Virus record (IMG/VR): IMGVR_UViG_3300010372_000006
Span: 1 to 42,329 of that record
DNA length: 42,329 bases
Strand: one strand, 5' to 3'
From: a virus
Shown piece by piece: positions 16,641 to 24,468 of this stretch. Below the pieces are notes generated by a model. That model saw nothing but the letters and a program-made list of their open reading frames with translations, made no database searches and was not told the DNA's origin. The translations under genes were made by a program, and so were the position numbers. Numbering within the stretch: position 1 is the first letter of the stretch; each line of letters begins with the position of its first letter.

Positions 16641-16989
16641 CGGTCACATACCCAATCACATGGATTCGACTGGCAGACCTTACCGGCCGTCCAACCGGTT
16701 CAAATTCAGAAACATTGTCGGAATCGACGGCAGTCAGTCCCGGCTCCCACGTCAAGTAGCCTGTGTCTGCGTTGAAGGTGACCCGGTGAGGCACATGCCT
16801 TACATACCCATCACCTGCTAACGGAACGGCATGAACGACCGGCCAGACGTGTGTCGGAACATGTACATAGGCGTGTCCACTGGCATCGGCGGATACCCGT
16901 TTACTCCACACAAAGTTGGTCATCCGGGTAGTCAGGTCAAAGGTGACCACCCCATTTTCATCCCGTAGTTCAAGGCCGTAGGTACTCAT
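16633..16989 (-). CDS. Small beta-rich tail protein with shared YGLE N-terminus
   Basis: This 118-residue protein begins MSTYGLELRDENGVVTFD and has a beta-rich pattern throughout. It overlaps the upstream J-like gene by 4 bp and the downstream gene by 8 bp. The shared N-terminus with 15735-16640 suggests two fibres or tip proteins that dock at the same site. No enzyme motif is present. The function is inferred from context. Confidence 0.75.
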   Translation of the reverse strand: MSTYGLELRDENGVVTFDLTTRMTNFVWSKRVSADASGHAYVHVPTHVWPVVHAVPLAGDGYVRHVPHRVTFNADTGYLTWEPGLTAVDSDNVSEFEPVGRPVRSASRIHVIGYVTDE

Positions 16990-18404
16990 GACAGTTTTCC
17001 TATCCGTACCCGCAAGCGGCCATTGCCATCATACACCCTTATCCCGTCGCCGTTTTGAATCACGCGGCCGTAGGAGTCTCCGGCATTTTGCTCAAATGTC
17101 CCGTCTTTATTGAACTGCCACCCTTGGCTCCCTGGCTGATAGTTGTAGGACTGAGCTTGATTGACCACCAAATTATCAACGTCGATATTGTCGGCTTTGA
17201 GCTTGCCCGCCACGGTAGTGATCGGGTTGCCGTTCGCATCGGTGATCTTGCCAAAGCTGATCGCGCCAATCTGGCCCTGCTGAATGGAGCCATCTCGAAT
17301 CCGGGCGGTATTAATAAAGACTTCGCCGCCCTGAACGATAAACGGAGCCACGGCGTCCGACTTGGGCGCGCCCTGGGGAAGCACGGCAAACCGGTCGGCG
17401 TTAACGTAGAACTCTGAAAAACTGCCGTCCTCTGTATCGTCAGACGGAGTAGAGGCAAGGCCGTATCCGGCCACGGCGCCGTTGGCGTCGATCTTGACGG
17501 TGTATTGAGCGCTTACACCGTCAATTACTTCGGCCTGCGTCTGCAGCGCGGTGGTGTTGTCGCCTACGGTGCTCTGGACCGTATTAATCTGCTGAGACAA
17601 GGCACTGTCGGCGTCGGCGCGGGCGGTCTGCTCTGACTGGATTGCAGCCAGGTTGTCGTTGGCCTTGGCCAGCACGGTATTAATCTGCTGAGACAGGGCA
17701 CTGTCGGCGTCGGCGCGCTCTGTGCGCTCGGTTTTCAGTCGAGCCGCTACAGATCCGGCCAGGCTTTCAGGCCCGTCGATCAAGTCAATCCGGCTGTTCA
17801 ACTCTTTTGCCAGTTCCGATTCACGGATTTCACCGCTCAGCTTCTTAATCAGGTAGCCGGTGTCTTCCAGTGCCCGGCCCGGAGTACCGGCGGTGTCGTT
17901 GGCTGGCCCTTCAATATCCGAGGTGGAGACAAGCGTGATCCAGTAGTAATAGGCTTTGATCTCGGCATCGGCCCGGACCACATCGGTGTAGAAAGCGCCG
18001 GCGTCGCGACCTACCAATTCGGCGTTAGCGAAGTTGTCTTCCTCGGCCCGGTAGATATTGGTGTAGGCGTGATTGCTGTATAGCTCGCCGGGGATATCCC
18101 ACACCAGGGAGATCAGGCCATTGAAGCCACCCGACACAGCAAAGCCGGTGGGCTTGGGCGGTATGCGCATATCCTGCGGGGGCTCGCCTGGCTCCAGTGC
18201 GCCCGGGCTGCTCGGCTTGACCCCTTTCTTCACCTTGCCAATGCCGCTGTCCAGCAGGTCGCGATAGGTGATCTTGCGGTCCAGTGGGTCGCCGCGAACC
18301 CCTTCGCCTACCTCCAGAATCTCGGCAATGGCAGAGATCAGCGGTTTGATTTCCCGGTCAACCTTGGGCGATACCGGCGGCAGTGTGCGTCTACGCTTTG
18401 CCAT
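16986..18404 (-). CDS. Tail tip/central fibre protein with J-like C-terminal (DUF1983-type) region
   Basis: This 472-residue protein has a basic N-terminus (MAKRRRTLPPV) and then a fibronectin-III-like segment (about 85-185: PTGFAVSGGFNGLISLVWD). A trimeric-coiled-coil region follows at about 215-290, with a duplicated RADADSALSQQINTV block. Residues about 300-380 (YTVKIDANGAVAGYGL, then SEFYVNADRFAVL) match the pattern of the DUF1983 fibre domain of lambda J-type tip proteins. The C-terminus is a beta-prism-like end (GDGIRVYDGNGRLRVRIG). It stops where the next gene begins and is probably a structural spike or adsorption protein. Confidence 0.82.
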   Translation of the reverse strand: MAKRRRTLPPVSPKVDREIKPLISAIAEILEVGEGVRGDPLDRKITYRDLLDSGIGKVKKGVKPSSPGALEPGEPPQDMRIPPKPTGFAVSGGFNGLISLVWDIPGELYSNHAYTNIYRAEEDNFANAELVGRDAGAFYTDVVRADAEIKAYYYWITLVSTSDIEGPANDTAGTPGRALEDTGYLIKKLSGEIRESELAKELNSRIDLIDGPESLAGSVAARLKTERTERADADSALSQQINTVLAKANDNLAAIQSEQTARADADSALSQQINTVQSTVGDNTTALQTQAEVIDGVSAQYTVKIDANGAVAGYGLASTPSDDTEDGSFSEFYVNADRFAVLPQGAPKSDAVAPFIVQGGEVFINTARIRDGSIQQGQIGAISFGKITDANGNPITTVAGKLKADNIDVDNLVVNQAQSYNYQPGSQGWQFNKDGTFEQNAGDSYGRVIQNGDGIRVYDGNGRLRVRIGKLS

Positions 18405-20020
18405 CAGATCAACTCTCCCGGGGACGTAGCCACTTGCACAGAGGCGGTTTCGTGACTGCCTTCCAGCTCAATTTCCCAGTCGCGCAGCAGGGAGTAACCG
18501 GCCGGCAACCGGAACATGCCGGCAGACTGCACGTCGTGCTCAATAACCGGCATGCCGTCGGCGTACAGGCGCATGGTGATCGGGTAGCCGTAGGCAATGA
18601 CCTTGGCGCAGGTAAAGCCGGCGGCACCGGGCGGGATTTCGTGGATCTTAGAGCGCCAGGTGTAACTCATTGCTGGCCCACCTTCCCATGTGACAATGTT
18701 GCTGCCCTGAATCAGATACAGGGTGTCTTCCAGCAGGTCGTAATACCCGCCGTCTGCGGTCACATCGTGAAACTCAATGCCCTCGCCAGGCGTGAACGTG
18801 AAACAGCCGCCGTCATAAAACGCCAGGTATTTGCCGTCGTACCGGTAGGCGTGGATGGTTTCGGGCTTCAGGGCCTGCCACTGTTCGCGCGTAAGCACCT
18901 TGCGGGTAACCACTTGGGCCTCACTGCCGCCCACGGCAATCAAGCCGTCATGGCCCGCGTACAAGCCGTAAGCGCCCATATCAACAATGGAGCGACTGGA
19001 TACGCCGGGCTGGTTCGCGTCCAGTTCCATTTGCGCCATGGCTTCGGGCGTGTGGCCGGTGACAATCCACGGCTTGCCCTCGGTCACCACCAGAAGCCCG
19101 GCGCTGATTGCGGCAATGCCAACGATGTTGTGCTGAAACGCCAGCTGATACCCAACCGGCCAGGCATGGGGCAGGTACGGCTCAGAGAAGCACAGCGTGT
19201 TTTCGAAGAAGCCGGCCAGTACGCCGTTAGGTAGTTGCGTGAGCCCCTGCATCGCCGGGTTTGGCGGGTCGTAATACAGGCTCGGAAGTGCCAGGCCGAG
19301 GCTTTCGGACAGCTCGTTGTCGGTGAAGCTGGCTGTCGCCAGGGAGACTTCGGCCACGTTCTGGTATGTGCCGCCACTCTCCACCCTATAGATTCGTTTT
19401 TTGGTGATGCGGTGATTGCCGGACGGCGCACCGGGCAATGTGACTTCTACAGCGCCACCGGCGGGCGCGCCCTCCACGTCATCCCATCGCAACACCAGTG
19501 CAGACGGATCGCTTGGCGGGCCTTCCTCGCCATACTCCGACACGAAGGTGACCACATAGGCGGTCTCCAGAGCGGTGTCGGGCGGATCTTCACGGTCGGC
19601 TGGCTCACTGACTGAGGGGGCCGACTCCGGTGCCGGAATGCCCAGCTCGTACCAGTCTGACGGGTAAGGGCCGGTGCCAGAGGTGGCGATCTGGAAAGTG
19701 CTCATCTTCGGCGTACCCTGGCCCGTCCAGTACACCCGGGCGTAGGCGTCATCGGCAATCGGTGAGCGCACCACATCGACATCGTATTCGGCGCCCCAGG
19801 AGAACCAGAAGCCCTCGCCGTCATTGCCCACGTTGTAGCGGTAAAGATTGGCGGGGTTGATGGTGGCCGGCAGCGTGTCTGCCGCGCCAACGCCTCTACG
19901 CGGGCGCAGGGTGCCGCTGCGAAGGTCCACGTTGCGGGCCACCTGGGCGGCAGATTCCGGCAATAGGCGAGCATCCAGGATGGGCATTTCCCCCTGGAAA
20001 TTTGCGATAGCGAGTTTCAT
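18404..20020 (-). CDS. Tail nozzle/tail-tubular-B-like structural protein
   Basis: This 538-residue protein begins with MKLAIANFQGEMPILDARLLPESAAQVARNVDL (shown in part), a start typical of podoviral nozzle proteins. Repeated beta-propeller-like strands follow, with phrases such as GGYYDLLEDTLYLIQG and GLYAGHDGLIAVGG. An Ig/FnIII-like insert lies near 150-245 (YVVTFVSEYGEEGPPS). It is co-transcribed with the tail-tip genes. The assignment is by general pattern; similarity to T7 gp12 is structural inference only. Confidence 0.7.
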   Translation of the reverse strand: MKLAIANFQGEMPILDARLLPESAAQVARNVDLRSGTLRPRRGVGAADTLPATINPANLYRYNVGNDGEGFWFSWGAEYDVDVVRSPIADDAYARVYWTGQGTPKMSTFQIATSGTGPYPSDWYELGIPAPESAPSVSEPADREDPPDTALETAYVVTFVSEYGEEGPPSDPSALVLRWDDVEGAPAGGAVEVTLPGAPSGNHRITKKRIYRVESGGTYQNVAEVSLATASFTDNELSESLGLALPSLYYDPPNPAMQGLTQLPNGVLAGFFENTLCFSEPYLPHAWPVGYQLAFQHNIVGIAAISAGLLVVTEGKPWIVTGHTPEAMAQMELDANQPGVSSRSIVDMGAYGLYAGHDGLIAVGGSEAQVVTRKVLTREQWQALKPETIHAYRYDGKYLAFYDGGCFTFTPGEGIEFHDVTADGGYYDLLEDTLYLIQGSNIVTWEGGPAMSYTWRSKIHEIPPGAAGFTCAKVIAYGYPITMRLYADGMPVIEHDVQSAGMFRLPAGYSLLRDWEIELEGSHETASVQVATSPGELI

Positions 20021-20064
20021 GGTGCCTCGTTTGGGTAGAGGTTAGAAAAGGCGCTTGAGAAAGG

Positions 20065-20361
20065 TCAGATAACCAGGCCGGCAGAGTAAACGGCAAGGCA
20101 GGCAGCGGCAGGTGCAACAACATCCAGCACAGAGTCCACCGTCCAGCCGGTTGTGGTGCCCTCATACCACCTGACCGGCTTGGGCCTGCCGTATACCCAC
20201 CCACGCTTTAAAGCCAGCCGGTATTCGTGCTGAGCAATCTCACGCCCCAGAAAAACGGCGCAAGCAACCACGCCGCCGGCCAGCAGCCCCAGCAGGGGCC
20301 ACAAGGCAAGCTGAATTGCTGAGGCGATAAAGGCGTGTTCGGCGTGGGTTTTGTTAATCAT
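20065..20361 (-). CDS. Small two-helix membrane protein (holin-like or unknown)
   Basis: This is a 98-residue protein. The start ATG at 20361 overlaps the stop of the preceding gene by 8 bp, which favours it over an upstream in-frame start. There are two hydrophobic segments, at about 14-38 (ALWPLLGLLAGGVVACAVFLG) and about 76-97, flanking GREIAQHEYR and a basic, aromatic loop. The GRE.AQ.EYR motif is familiar from small membrane proteins of many phages, though I know no proven role. A lysis or membrane-adsorption role is possible. Confidence 0.7.
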   Translation of the reverse strand: MINKTHAEHAFIASAIQLALWPLLGLLAGGVVACAVFLGREIAQHEYRLALKRGWVYGRPKPVRWYEGTTTGWTVDSVLDVVAPAAACLAVYSAGLVI

Positions 20362-20992
20362 ATTCCGTCGCCCAATCCAGTTCTCCGCTTTCGATCTCAC
20401 CGGCCGCCAGTTGGTTGGCGTAAAGGGCCTCCAGGGCAATCAGCGCAGACCGGCGCCGGCTGATCTGAGCCAGAGCGGCTTTTACCTCGGACAATGGATG
20501 ATTGCTGTGATACTGGCCATCCGAGTCTTTCCAGACCGAAAACACGGTGGTGCCGGCCTCATCAGCCGCATTGACTGCATCCCGCAGGGCCTGCCGGCCA
20601 CCCGAGTCACCGGAGTACCGAACGCCGTTAAGCATAATGCCGCTGGCTTCGGCTTGTTTTCGCTCGGCCTTGATGGTCGGTGCGCAGCAGTCCCGGAAAT
20701 AGGCCTGGAGCTTGTCCGGGTCGTGGTAACCGGTGTCCTCGTTTTCTGTCGTGCCGTATCGAACGTACAAGCCGGCGTCGTGGCCGGAGAGCTCCTTGTC
20801 CTTGATCTCATCAAGCCGAGTCTGTTGTTCCGCCGTCAGGACAACCGGGGTGATCGCCAGGTCGGTCAAATGGCCATGCTGAGACACAAGCCGCTCGTAA
20901 TAACGGCGGTCGTCAGTGAAGTGGGTTCGGCTAACGCCATCATCCTTAAAGGTGACGCGGTGCTGAAACGGTGTCATGTCGTCTTTGATCAT
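20354..20992 (-). CDS. DUF4376-domain tail-fibre-associated protein
   Basis: This is a 212-residue protein. The C-terminal ~110 residues (GIMLNGVRYSGDSGGRQALRDAV, VFSVWKDSDG, then a helical end) match the DUF4376 pattern of phage tail-fibre accessory or assembly proteins. The N-terminal part has a YYERLVSQHGHL segment. Its ATG overlaps the reverse-transcriptase stop (ATGA), so it is translated with the DGR cassette. It could be the chaperone for the diversified fibre, which is inference from position. Confidence 0.78.
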   Translation of the reverse strand: MIKDDMTPFQHRVTFKDDGVSRTHFTDDRRYYERLVSQHGHLTDLAITPVVLTAEQQTRLDEIKDKELSGHDAGLYVRYGTTENEDTGYHDPDKLQAYFRDCCAPTIKAERKQAEASGIMLNGVRYSGDSGGRQALRDAVNAADEAGTTVFSVWKDSDGQYHSNHPLSEVKAALAQISRRRSALIALEALYANQLAAGEIESGELDWATEYD

Positions 20993-22029
20993 GCTGCCCT
21001 CGCTATGAAACGCTCGTTAGGGGTGAATCGAATGTTGCGGGTTCGCTCGCAAGCCTGAGCAACAAACCGCTGGCACTGGGCGATTCCGGCGTAGCTGTAC
21101 CAACTTGTCAGGCTGGCCGTTGCCTCATTGGCCGCGACGCGGTTAGCAGCAAGCAGCCTGTCGGCAACCTTCAGTCGCTTAATGAATCGGGATTTGGCTT
21201 TAGAGGTCAGGTGAATGCCTGAAACGGTGATCCTGTATCCGAGTGTTTCTACGCCCAAGTGGCAGCGCCGAATAAAGCACTTCCGGTCCGGAAAAGTCAG
21301 GTGAAGCACGTCCCGACCAAAGGATCGAATGCAGCCGAGAACGTCTTCTGCTTGCGCCTTGCCGTCCACAATCAGCACCAGATCGTCGGCATACCGAACA
21401 TAGAGCTTCACGCCCAGAGTGCGCTTAATATACTGGTCCAGTTCGTTCATCAGCACATTGGCCAGCAGTTGCGAGGTCAGGCAGCCCAGCGGTAGCCCAA
21501 GCTCTCCCGGCGAGCTCCGAATGATGACTTCCAGCAGCGCGAGCGTGTGCGGGCAGGTGATTTTACGTCGGGCAATCGCCAGCATGACGTCTCGATCAAT
21601 GCTGTAGAAAAACTTCTGAACGTCCGCCTTGATGATCCAGGGGTCGGCATAGTTAATCATGGCCCGGCGCTCGAATTGCTGGATTCGATACACCGCCTTT
21701 TGGTTGCCCTTGTTCCGAATGCATGCGTAGCTATCGTGGATGAATTTTGGCTCATAGAAATCCCTCAGCACGTTGTCGGCTGCATGCTGCACAATCTTGT
21801 CCGGGTACATCGGCGCGTAAATGATGCGCTCTTTGGGCTCGAACACCGAAAACTCGATGTAGCCCCTGGGCTCGTATTCGCCCGTCATGACTTCTTGCCG
21901 GAGCGCTTCGATATTGCTCGTCTCGTTGGCGGCAAAGCGTATGGCGCCCGGCTTGTATTTCGGGCTGCCCTTCTGGGTCTGAGCAAAGGCCAGGTCAAAG
22001 TTTTCTTCCGACACTATGCGATCAAACAC
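20989..22029 (-). CDS. brt: DGR reverse transcriptase
   Basis: This is a 346-residue RNA-dependent DNA polymerase for mutagenic retrohoming. The start is GTG at 22029, with GGAGG five bases upstream (22035-22039). The open frame continues upstream to 22278 but that part crosses the TR and looks non-coding. RT blocks are visible: FSVFEPKERIIYAPMYPDKIVQH (shown in part), IIKADVQKFFYSID, the DGR-type LPLGCLTSQLLAN (SQ motif), the catalytic YVRYADDLVLIV (YADD), and LGYRITVSGIHL. The C-terminal thumb is basic. Length is typical of DGR RTs such as BPP-1 Brt. It sits just downstream of avd and TR. Confidence 0.96.
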   Translation of the reverse strand: MFDRIVSEENFDLAFAQTQKGSPKYKPGAIRFAANETSNIEALRQEVMTGEYEPRGYIEFSVFEPKERIIYAPMYPDKIVQHAADNVLRDFYEPKFIHDSYACIRNKGNQKAVYRIQQFERRAMINYADPWIIKADVQKFFYSIDRDVMLAIARRKITCPHTLALLEVIIRSSPGELGLPLGCLTSQLLANVLMNELDQYIKRTLGVKLYVRYADDLVLIVDGKAQAEDVLGCIRSFGRDVLHLTFPDRKCFIRRCHLGVETLGYRITVSGIHLTSKAKSRFIKRLKVADRLLAANRVAANEATASLTSWYSYAGIAQCQRFVAQACERTRNIRFTPNERFIARAA

Positions 22030-22201
22030 ATTGGCCTCCGCGAGAAAAGGCGAGGACGCCAATACAGCGAGTGACGCCCTCTTTCGGTTTTCTGCCGAAT
22101 GACAATGGCCACTGGCAGCAGACATGCTCCCCCTTGCAGTGCGCGCGCATGCGCATGCCCTCCCTCTGCAAGCCGTGGCCGGCAGATCGGAAACACAACA
22201 G
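22030..22201 (-). ncRNA. DGR TR-RT spacer (predicted 3' part of the template RNA)
   Basis: These 172 bp between TR and the RT start have no credible gene. In BPP-1 the equivalent spacer is part of the template RNA and is needed for cDNA priming. Features seen are a 10-bp palindrome GCGCATGCGC (22145-22154) and a short hairpin TTCGG/CCGAA (22083-22087 with 22095-22099). The role is inferred by analogy with studied DGRs. Confidence 0.6.
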
Positions 22202-22298
22202 GGCGGGGCGCCAACCGTAATTCGAATTCGTATTCGAAGCCGTATTCCGATTGAAATTGGCGACGTCATCATTGCCACGATTGACGCGGTTGGCGGAG
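22202..22298 (-). repeat. DGR template repeat (TR)
   Basis: This 97-bp repeat matches 22737-22833 except at 17 positions, each an adenine in the - strand TR. It carries nine AAY codons and one GAT in the reading frame of the VR, so ten target residues can vary and AAY codons cannot mutate to stops through adenine changes. It starts at the base immediately after the avd stop codon (22299-22301). Of 23 adenines, 17 are replaced in the VR. The adenine-free end (GGTTGGCGCCCCGCC) would correspond to the initiation-of-mutagenic-homing side. Confidence 0.96.
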
Positions 22299-22658
22299 CT
22301 ACGGAGCATGCCTGGGTCTCCCGGTGGACTTGAGAAAGCCCGCCAGAATCTTCTTGATCTCGGTAATTTTGAGATCGATTTGTTTGAAAAACTCGATACC
22401 GATGTAGCGGTTATTGCGGCTCAGCCGAAACAGGGTAACGAGGTTGCGCGTTCTGGCCGCAGCCGTTTGCAGCGCCTCTTTGCGCTTGCTCGGCACTTCC
22501 TTGGCGAGCGATATTGACTCCAGCAAATTGACAAACAGCCGCTTAAACTCGCGGCAAATGCCTTGCTTCTCAATCTTCGGGAAGTTCTTCAAGGCCGGAT
22601 ACACCTCAAAGAACAATGCCTCTGTTTTTGAGTAAAGGATCAGGCTGTCCTTTTCCAT
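22299..22658 (-). CDS. avd: DGR accessory variability determinant (Avd), four-helix bundle
   Basis: This 119-residue protein starts at ATG 22658, with GGGAG five bases upstream. An in-frame ATG at 22703 overlaps the hairpin and is less likely. It is basic and all-helical, with four segments (about 3-25, 30-58, 60-85, 90-112) and the KNFPKIEKQGICREF and ARTRNLVTLFRLSRN patterns seen in the Avd/four-helix-bundle family. Known Avd proteins form a basic pentamer that binds the RT and template RNA. It lies between the target gene and TR, as in BPP-1, and its stop codon abuts TR. Confidence 0.92.
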   Translation of the reverse strand: MEKDSLILYSKTEALFFEVYPALKNFPKIEKQGICREFKRLFVNLLESISLAKEVPSKRKEALQTAAARTRNLVTLFRLSRNNRYIGIEFFKQIDLKITEIKKILAGFLKSTGRPRHAP

Positions 22659-22680
22659 AACGACTCCCTGCAAACGCTTG

Positions 22681-22701
22681 GCAGCGGGACAAGCCCGCTG
22701 C
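22681..22701 (-). promoter_or_regulatory. Hairpin/cruciform downstream of the VR
   Basis: This perfect 8-bp inverted repeat (GCAGCGGG/CCCGCTGC) has a 5-base loop and lies 12 bases after the target-gene stop and 36 bases after the VR. DGRs such as BPP-1 carry an 8-bp-stem hairpin at the same place that stimulates target recognition during retrohoming. Size and position agree. There is no T-tract, so a terminator is less likely. Confidence 0.75.
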
Positions 22702-22712
22702 ACTGCGCGTGG

Positions 22713-24200
22713 TTAGTGGTTAGTGATCAGTTCCAAGGCGGGGCGCCAACCGTAAGACGAAGACGTAGTCGAAGCCGTAGACCGAGAGAAAGGGGCGACG
22801 TCACCAGAGCCACGAAAGACGCGGTAGGCGGAGTTGTCGGTGGTTGTTTCTTGGCACCAGCCAGCCCGACCATTCCCGTCAATGTTCAGATCTGCATTGG
22901 TGTAGCTGGCCCAGTTGCCGCCCACTTGAGGGCCGCCGTGTCGATCAGCGCGCATGCCGTCGGTGCCGTCACTGGTGAGCACATCTTGGTGCACTCGATA
23001 CATCAATCGGTTCCACTCAGAGCCGGCGCCAAGATCGAGATCCACCATGTCGTTGGTAAAGAATCGGCTGTCACTCACATCAACAGGATCGGCATTGCCG
23101 CCGGTGAGCAGGCGCACTTTGAAGTCATAGCCGAGAGCACTGACTTTTGTCAGCTGATTCGTCGCGGTATTCCGAGGATTGGCGCCGTTATCGTCGGTGC
23201 CGTAGACAATCCCGCGCGAATACAGGTGATCCCATGAGATCGAATGCCGAAATGCTTGCTTGGCAACGAACAGAACCTTGTTGTCGCACGCGAATTTCAG
23301 CCAGCCGGCGTTGCCGTTTTGCGCCGTGCCTTCGGTAACCGCGAGGATTGCAGCCAGCTCGTCACCGGTGAATAGCTCTTCGGGCGTGACTTCACCGAAA
23401 AAGCCGTCGGTCATGTCGCCTGCAATCAGCTCTTGCGGGCCGGGGCCATACGGTTTTGCTTTGATGCGGTCGTAAATGTCGTCGATTGCGCCTTGTACTT
23501 CTGTTTCCGGGGAGCCAGAGGCGGTGTTGCTGTAGCTGATCTGGGAGGCGCTGTGGGCTGTGCTGGCACTTTTGTGGTCACTCACCGCACCTGAGGCTGC
23601 GCCCGCTGCATCAAAATCGCTGGCGTGCTTGCCATCTACGGTGTCGGCGTCAAGTTCTGAGCCAGCACCGTCTACCGTCAGCAACTTAGCCAATACATCA
23701 GCAGCCGTGTAATCCGTGCTGTTGAGCTTCTTGCCCAACTCATTGGTGACCCAGGCAGAAAAGTTTGCGTCGTCATTGAGTGCGGCTGCCAACTCATTCA
23801 AAGTATCCAGCGCATCAGGGGCGCCGCCAATCAAGTCACTGATCTGCTGGTCGGTATAGCTCTGCACTTCACTGATAATGTCCCGAATGCCTTGAGCAGT
23901 CAGGCGAGCCTCAGCACGAGTACCGGCAGTGTGAATGCTTGCCGTGTACTCATACCCGCGCTCAACCGTCAGGTTAAGGGTGCCATCACCTGGATCGGTA
24001 ATCGCAGTGACTTTCACCACCTCCAGGTTTTCCCCGTAACGCGTGGTGTCTTCAAACAACGTCAGAAGGAAAAAGTCGCCGGAGGCCATAGAGCCCGGCG
24101 CGGGGAAGTTTGCGTGATCTTTGATCTTAATGAGCGTGTCGCCAGACGAAACACTGGCGGCCAATGTCGCCCGGGCATTGTTGATAAACAGCTGACCCAT
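22713..24200 (-). CDS. DGR-diversified tail fibre (receptor-binding) protein
   Basis: This is a 495-residue fibre. The N-terminal ~105 residues form a beta domain (MGQLFINNARATLAASV) as in other fibre bases. A tail-fibre helical repeat follows (DALDTLNELAAALNDDANF, ~130-148), then LDADTVDGKHASDF and linker. The C-terminal ~230 residues look like a C-type-lectin/FGE-like domain (GNAGWLKFACDNKVLF, then WDHLYSRGIVYG) ending in YGWRPAL, the typical VR end. VR encodes residues 457-488; predicted variable residues are 459, 462, 465, 466, 470, 472, 474, 478, 480 and 482. A GGAG precedes the ATG. It probably binds the host receptor. Confidence 0.93.
   Translation of the reverse strand: MGQLFINNARATLAASVSSGDTLIKIKDHANFPAPGSMASGDFFLLTLFEDTTRYGENLEVVKVTAITDPGDGTLNLTVERGYEYTASIHTAGTRAEARLTAQGIRDIISEVQSYTDQQISDLIGGAPDALDTLNELAAALNDDANFSAWVTNELGKKLNSTDYTAADVLAKLLTVDGAGSELDADTVDGKHASDFDAAGAASGAVSDHKSASTAHSASQISYSNTASGSPETEVQGAIDDIYDRIKAKPYGPGPQELIAGDMTDGFFGEVTPEELFTGDELAAILAVTEGTAQNGNAGWLKFACDNKVLFVAKQAFRHSISWDHLYSRGIVYGTDDNGANPRNTATNQLTKVSALGYDFKVRLLTGGNADPVDVSDSRFFTNDMVDLDLGAGSEWNRLMYRVHQDVLTSDGTDGMRADRHGGPQVGGNWASYTNADLNIDGNGRAGWCQETTTDNSAYRVFRGSGDVAPFSRSTASTTSSSYGWRPALELITNH
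22737..22833 (-). repeat. DGR variable repeat (VR) in the 3' end of the fibre gene
   Basis: This 97-bp copy of TR keeps the same frame. All 17 differences from TR fall at TR adenines (codon changes such as AAT to TCT, TTT, CCT or ACT; AAC to TAC; GAT to GGT), and none fall at C, G or T. The homology stops sharply on both sides (22736 and 22834 differ). It ends 21 bases before the end of the target stop codon. The pattern implies that at least one mutagenic homing event has occurred. Confidence 0.96.
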
Positions 24201-24201
24201 C

Positions 24202-24468
24202 TCACATCTCCGTTACGGTCATAATGAAATCGATTTCTTTCTCCCGGCTTTTGGTATAAATCAGCGGGGAAAATTTGTAGCTCTGGCCGCTCTGGCCGCC
24301 TTTAATCCAGATCTTTATCCGGTTCGGCTCGATACCGACCTGCGTAACCTCGATGCCTTCTGGTGCAGCCACATCGGCGCTCACGATTTCGTCGTCAGGT
24401 GACAGCCAGTCTGTCAGGATGATGTCGTAATCAAGGTGGTCGTTCGGCTGTTTGCGGAACACCTTCAT
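24202..24468 (-). CDS. Phage fibre-tail adaptor-like protein
   Basis: This 88-residue beta-sandwich-like protein begins MKVFRKQPNDHLDYDIILTDWL. An Ig-like pattern follows (GIEVTQVGIEPNRIKIWIKGG, then YKFSPLIYT), matching small phage fibre/tail adaptor proteins. It is placed immediately before the diversified fibre, consistent with joining the fibre to the tail. It overlaps the upstream gene by 4 bp and ends just before the fibre start. The family call is by pattern. Confidence 0.75.
   Translation of the reverse strand: MKVFRKQPNDHLDYDIILTDWLSPDDEIVSADVAAPEGIEVTQVGIEPNRIKIWIKGGQSGQSYKFSPLIYTKSREKEIDFIMTVTEM

Noticed and set aside
22030-22278. N-terminal extension of the reverse transcriptase across TR
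   Set aside because: The GTG at 22029 has a good ribosome-binding site and gives the usual DGR RT length; the extension has no RT-like sequence.
22022-22309. - strand frame covering TR (95 codons) that resembles the fibre C-terminus
   Set aside because: The resemblance is explained by TR itself. The rest is the non-coding spacer and the end of avd in another frame.
22659-22703. Longer avd start at 22703
   Set aside because: It lies on the hairpin and lacks a ribosome-binding site, whereas 22658 has GGGAG at correct spacing.
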